Assembly: GCF_047511655.1 (NCBI RefSeq)
Contig: NC_133400.1
Span: 37,092,001-37,156,000, forward strand
Direction: 5' to 3'
Source: Castor canadensis
Taxonomy: Eukaryota > Chordata > Mammalia > Rodentia > Castoridae
Length of the DNA stretch: 64,000 nucleotides
The notes under the pieces are model-generated. The model saw only the letters and a list, made by a program, of their open reading frames with translations. It was not told the DNA's origin and did not search any database. The first letter of the stretch is position 1; the number at the start of each line of letters is the position of its first letter. The position numbers and the translations under genes were made by a program. This document shows positions 42,901 to 49,900 of this stretch, in pieces.

Positions 42901-43964
42901 CACAGAAAATCTAAACACACCAATAATGAGTAATGAGACTGGATCAGTAAAGTCTCCTAAGGAAGAAAAGCCCAGGCTTCATTCCTTAATTTTACCAAAC
43001 TTTTAATGAAGAATAAACACCAATTCTTTTCAAACTATTCCAAAAGAATTGACAGGAGTGAACCTCATTGTAGGAGGTCAGCATTACCTTGATACAAAGA
43101 CCAGACTGGGAAAAAACTAAAAAAGAAAATAAAACCAAAAACACACAAATGGGATTCTATCAAACTAACAAGCTTCTGCACGGAAAAACAACCAAAGGTT
43201 CTATGACACCAGAGAGGTTCAATAAACACTAATTCATTTGAAGTGAGTAAGAAAAGATCAGCAAGAACAACAGCAACATGCAAATAGTGATCACTGCCAT
43301 TTATTTGTGGCATTTATTTGATAGCTGATGAAGAGATGGACAGCAGCAGTGCTTAAGAGCAAAGGATCTTCCAGAGTTTGTATCCTACCTCTATTGTTCA
43401 CTAACTTAGTGACTTTAAGTAAGCTACTTTATTCCTATGTATTTTGATTTTTTTCAAGAGGATGGTAGTATTACCTACAGCATAAAATTGTTGTGAGATT
43501 TAAATGTAAAGCACTTATAATACCCCTTGTCACATAATAAATACTCAATAAAAAGTAGCTGCTTAAATGATTGTCAAAGCTGTCATTGACATGAGAATCA
43601 CCGCTAGGTGTTTCGTAGACATTATTTCATTTTCACAAAAAATTGTTAAGGGATATTCTATTATTTTTACCGTATAATAAGGAAAGTTAGATACAAAAGC
43701 AGTTCACATAGTTTGTAAGTATCAGTACTGGTATTTGATCCCAGTAGTCTAAAGTCTATAAAATAATCATATTAGCACACTGTCTTTCAATGGGTGAGGC
43801 AGAAATTCAAGAGTGATAAATAATAGGTTTTTCTAAGCAATATGATTGACTAAACGTATTACATTCTTAGTACTTTTCTGGGTCCTAGGGATAAAACAAG
43901 GAACAAACCCTTGGAATCTCATTTAGCTTGTATTCTAGTGAATAGTGATGGACAGAAAAGCTAA

Positions 43965-43995
<31 letters not shown>

Positions 43996-46900
43996 TATAC
44001 CTCAAGCAGCAAGAAGTCCCTGCAGAGAATTAACATTAAGACTGATTTGTCTGGAGGGGTCACTTAAATTGGATAGGTTGAAAAGAACTTCCTAAAATGA
44101 GAACCTATAAGCCAACAGAAGAAACAAGATGCCCAAACAGCAGCACAGAGAACTTTACAGACAGAGAAAATAGGTACTATACATACCTAAGTTGAAAAGG
44201 AGACTGCAACTTAAGCAACCAAAGTAAGCCAGCATAGCTGAGGAGCACTCAAGGTGGAAAGAAGCACTCTGCTAGGTCAGAGAAGCAAAAACCAGACAAT
44301 GTGGGGCTGTCACCCAACGAATGGAACTACAGGTTTTTACACGAAGGTAATGAAAGATCCAACGGGAGGATTTGAAGGAGGAAAGCGATAAGATCTGACT
44401 TACATTTCCAAGACCCTATTCACTGTTGGGTGGAGAAAAGATTGTAATGAAGCAAGATTGTAGAGATCGGAATCCAGGATAGTTCAGTTGTCCAGAGCAG
44501 AGATCAAAGTGTCTTGGACTAGAGGGTTAGAGTACAGTTGAAGAAAACAGAAAGATTTGGCACATATTTTAGAGATGGAATAGAAAAGACTTACAGATGA
44601 ACTGAATAAAAAGGGTAAAAAAATAAAAAGAAATAATCCATCCCGATATTGGTTTAGTTTACCTCCATGGAGACAATTTAAGGAGGAACATGTTTAGGAA
44701 AGGAACAGAAGTAGAGAATAAGAGTTCTGTTTTAGTCCAGTTACATTTGAGTTGCTCAGCATATACCCATTTGGAAATGCCCAGTGATCAGAACCAGGAA
44801 TTTGGGGAGTCCTCTCTTTCTCTAATATCACTAAAGATAAGATAAAACAGCAAGAGGAAATACTTTTAAAATGCACAATGTGAATATTTGGTAACTGTAA
44901 AACTGAGACAAACTGTTGTGTTCTTCCTGAAACCATTTCCCTTATGAAATCTGAGGCATCATCGTTGCTGAGCATAATGACACAGAAGGAAAGTTAACTT
45001 TAAGGTCAATAAGTTTTGTGCCAAGGGAGTTAAGGGATAAGATAGAGTTTCTGTTTCCTAAGTCTTATAATATTACAAGGTAAGACCTAGTAAGAAGAAA
45101 GCAGAGCTTCTAATAAGATAAAAATTTTAAGTGCTTCTGAAAATTCCACCCTATAAGTAGGGAGTCCATTGCATACACAATATAAGATGAAATATTTTCT
45201 TACTATACATAAAATAACAACTGAACTTACCTGAAGTTTAATAGAAGTTTCTATAGAAACTATCAGAAACAATGTTTTAGACTTACAGTCTAAACTGACA
45301 AAAATGAGTTGAATTTACATTAGAATGAAGACTAGAAATAAAAACTGAATGGACCAATAATTAGCACAACTCTATTAATATTAGATTTTGGGTATTGTGA
45401 TCCAAACTAATCATAATTTAGTATAACAAGGTTTTCTTAATCAAATGGCTAATTTGAGAACAGATATAAAAAGAAAGAGATAAGCAATCATGTCTGTGTG
45501 TATGACTCCTTACTCTTTAATAAATAAAAGCAGTATTATAAAAAACCTATGTTTTTAGAAAAGAATTAAAATGTTTTGAGTAGCTAATAAATGTCAAGTG
45601 TTTTGTATTAAAACATCTTGTTTAATCTCACAATAATCTCTCTAGATAGGTTTTATTACCCACATTTTTAGAGAATTTATCGGAGTCATAAAAAGATGTA
45701 AGGTCAAACAGGTAGTAAACAACAGAGCCCAATACTGGGAATGGCTAAACACCAACTGTATACTCTTTCATTAGGCTCTTAGAGAGGGCCACAACCCAGA
45801 AGAGTACAGGACCCTCCAGCCTATGGTCTCTTCAAAGTCATAAGAAATTTTTGATTATTTGGCTCCTAAATATTTCTTTAAACATAGGTTATATACATGC
45901 CTAAAAAGAACAGTATCAGATATGTAAAATAAAAAGCTGAGTTTTACTAAGAATAAACAACAAAACTTTACTAGGTACTGTATATCTATCAAATCAGATT
46001 AATGTAAGAAAATCAAAGATCCAAAAAATAAATAAATAAAGACAAACCTCAAGTCACATGTCTGAACCCATCTATCACACGATGATACACTTAGGGGGCC
46101 AAGATAAAGGAAGGTGATGACTCATTTTAAGAAGCAGTAATTTCTTAAATTATTTTATCACTTATGAATAAAAACCAAGCCATTTCTTTTCTCATGACAA
46201 AATAACCATTATTCCAAATAACTTGAACTGTAATTCCAAAGGTGATGGCTACAGCTAACTGATATATGGTATAATCACAGTAGCAACATGAGAAATGAGA
46301 GCAATCCAAGGTATTGCTTCATTCCGTAATTACAACCTAGTTTATTTCGGTTGTTGAATGTCTTCATAAATTCATTGCTTTGCACATTTTACTACAAAGT
46401 TATTTCCGCCCCCCACAAGGTTCTTTAAGGAAAATACTGTATATCAACATCTCTTTTAATTTAAGCAGTAGAAGTAAATTATCTTCAACCACAACACAAA
46501 CTGACATATTAGTAGTCAGAGCACAACTCAAATATGTACACATAAAAATGAAAACTACAGGACCCACACTAAATTTGATGAAGAGTAGAAACAAAGAAAA
46601 TATAGGAAACAGAAACATAACTAGGAAAAATATGGAGGGTTAAAATAAAACAAATCAAGGACATTGTAAACTAATTTTCTATTACTGAGTAGTTTCTAGC
46701 TAAAAGTACCAATAAAAAACTCAGCTATGCACCCATGATGTACTTTAAAATGGTTATTATATGAAACAGGCAATAAAACACTTTTACAATGATAATGTCC
46801 AAAAAATTATAATAAGGAAAAAGCGAATAATTTCCAATATAAATATGGTTATTTCTAAATTAGTAAGTAAATTATACATGCAAACCACTTAACGTATTTA

Positions 46901-49900
46901 ACAGATAAAAGTTTTAAGTATTTCTTTATAATCTTAGATTTGGTGAGAGGAATTCCTTAAAAATATAAACACTGAAAGTAATTTATATAGAATCATTTTT
47001 TAAAAGAAATTAAAGACACAAATGGTATTTTTCTATTTTGTTTATTGGTGCATTCTATTTTAATTTAATAAGATGGCATTGAGAAAGCTTCTTGTATATT
47101 GCCTTCAAATACTCTATGTTGAGGCATAATTCTTGGGTTTTGAAATTGTCAGGACTATTGATGCATAAAAGCGTATCGTTAGCATTCTCATTCCTTCTTA
47201 CTACTGAATGATTTTGCTGACTCCTAGTAGGAAAGCCAAGATGGAAAACAGAGCCTATTGCTAAAAAAGAAAAAACACAGTTTGCAGATCTATGTCCTCC
47301 TATTCGTCTAGTTCAAAGGTAAAGTCAGAAATCAAATAACATTGTAATATTTTTCCAATTAGCAGATGATAATTAACAATTGGGATCATTTTCATTCTTT
47401 AAGTAAAAACTGTGTTTTCTACTGTTTGATTGATTCCTCCTTATCTGTTTCAAGATTTCCTCTTCTATCTTCCCAAAACAGGACTCGAAATATAAATAGA
47501 AGTGAAGGAGGGAACTATTTCTGACTGGCTATTGTACAGCCCAAAAGAAAGTTTTCACTCTGTGGAAGCTATCTCACATTTACCTGATAATGAATTCTGA
47601 GGCTTGAATATTCTGATTAAGACATATTAGACACAAAGGAGCCTCTTTCCAAAGGTGCTCAAGACACATACATAAATGGGTTTAAATGATATCAGGTGGG
47701 TCATAATCTACAGAAAAGGGCCCTAATGACTTCAGTCTTCAATGTTGCTATGTGGCCATTTAACAAAACATGTTTCTTTTTCTGTAAAGTTAAGACTGAC
47801 TATGTCCAAATAGGTTCCTGAGTTCCTAATGAATCAATACATGGACATAAACTATCTTGATAACATTTTTAAATCCTGTACTCATCTGGGAACTGGTTCC
47901 ACAACTTTTACTCACCTTTCAAATGGCGCATTAACACAACAGTCTAAGAGCCAGTATCTCTGGCCCATATACCAAGAAGCCATGTAATAGAGAACAAAGC
48001 ACATAGATTTAACACATAATAGCCTGAAGATCTGGGGCAAGTCACTTCCTACCAATAAGAATGTCTATGAAATAACAAAACTTCATAGGGACTAGATAAG
48101 TGGGAGGTTGACTGCAATTCCCTAATTTATAAAAGTTGCTTCTATTACATAAGAAGACAAAAATCCTTTAAGAAGCTACAGTACGTAACTATTTGACAAT
48201 TGAGGTTCCCAGGTACCAAGGAACTATCTCTGGTCAAAAGCTCGAAAGTGCCAGGGCAGGGCCTCTACCCTCTATCTGTCTCATGTACCAAACCACAAAA
48301 ACTTACAGGCCACATTCAAAATAAAATAGAAACTTGAGCCTAACGCTAATTGAAATGGTACTCAGGTTTGGACACACCAAAGAGGATATAAAAACAAAAC
48401 AATATCATATGTTGACATCAATCTTCAGAAACAAAGGTAATTAAAATTACCAATTGACCCTTTTAGGGTCTACGAACTTACCAGACCTTAAGAAAGCAGG
48501 CAGAGAAGAGACGACTGCATCAGGTGAGTTGGCCATTTCAAACTGTTGACTCTAATCATAAGTGTCGCAGGCTAAACTACAGCAATTTTAAAACGGTTTA
48601 GTGAAGGTTAGAAGCAATCAGCATTAGATTAATTGAAAGCAATGTGAGCAGTTATTAACATGATTCAGTGTGCAACAAAGGCAGTAATTGAAGATCATTA
48701 TGTAATTTTATTTTCTCTTTCATGACTTGAAAATTTGATTTCCTTTGTTTGATAAATTACATTTGCTTATATTGATGAGACAAAATATAATATCCTCAAA
48801 TCAAGCATTACATAAGAGTAGCATCCTTTATTATGCAGCCAAGTAATTATGTAACTGTGTAACAATGCTTAGAACTCTGCAGAAGAGTCTATACCAGAAA
48901 CAGGTTAGTTCAACTTTCAATCAAAACTGCTTATACATTCTCCTAAAAATCATTAACAGAATTGAGTTATTTGTTTTTAATGATACAGGAAGTAAATGAT
49001 TTGCTCAAGAAACTTCTCATCTATACTTCAGAACTACAAGAATCTGAAACCTCTATGATAACTATTAATTTGGAGGACTGGCTTCAATTGGCATCTCTTT
49101 TTACTACTATGATGTAAAAAAATTGGAACATCCAACATTGATACTATCCTCTCATACTTTGCACATTAAACTAGATTTAAATAACTGCATTCAACAAGTT
49201 AAATAAAACAATTTTTTTTCTCAGAAAAGAGAGTAAGGTTTTCAAAGCTTACTGTTATGACATGCATTTAAGTGAAAACAAAGACTGGAGAAGACAATAA
49301 ACTATGTGCTTATTAAAAGAAAAGAGAAATGCTGCAAAAACATATTGGGGGCAGTGCTCAGTTCCATGTAAGAAAACTCTGGTTATTCTTTGTCCAGACA
49401 TAACCAATCCTACGACACCTATAAAACCCAGATAACCACATTGTTAGTAGCCAACTCAATTATTTCTGGTACAAAAATAATTTACAAACTGTATGAAATA
49501 AAAATATATGTGACTATTTCAAGTAACCACTAAAATGTAATAAGGACTACTTTTTTAAAATTCATACTTTGTAGGTAGTAGTTTTACTATAACTCTAAGT
49601 GTAAAAAAAAGAATTTTAAAGTTTAAAAACAGAATGAAATTGGCAACAAAATTAGTGTGACTTAGGAAATAAGATACCGTCTACCAATCTTTAAAAAAAA
49701 ACTCACCTATTATAATAGACAATAAAGAACTTTCTAAATCAGAAAAGCCCAAAACATATTAGTTGGGGGGGGGGGAAACTCCACTAATACCAATGCAAAT
49801 GCAATTAATTATCCTAGGCAATGTCGTTCACATCGCCCGTAACGACACAAATTTCATCTGTTCTTTATAAGGGAAAGTCCTTAGTTGAAGACTTGTCATT

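Noticed and set aside
48400..48540. 'tccaattgaccc...' area considered as a small RNA gene
   Set aside because: The open, spliceable alternative PHKB peptide explains the region. No RNA hairpin or polymerase III signals were seen.
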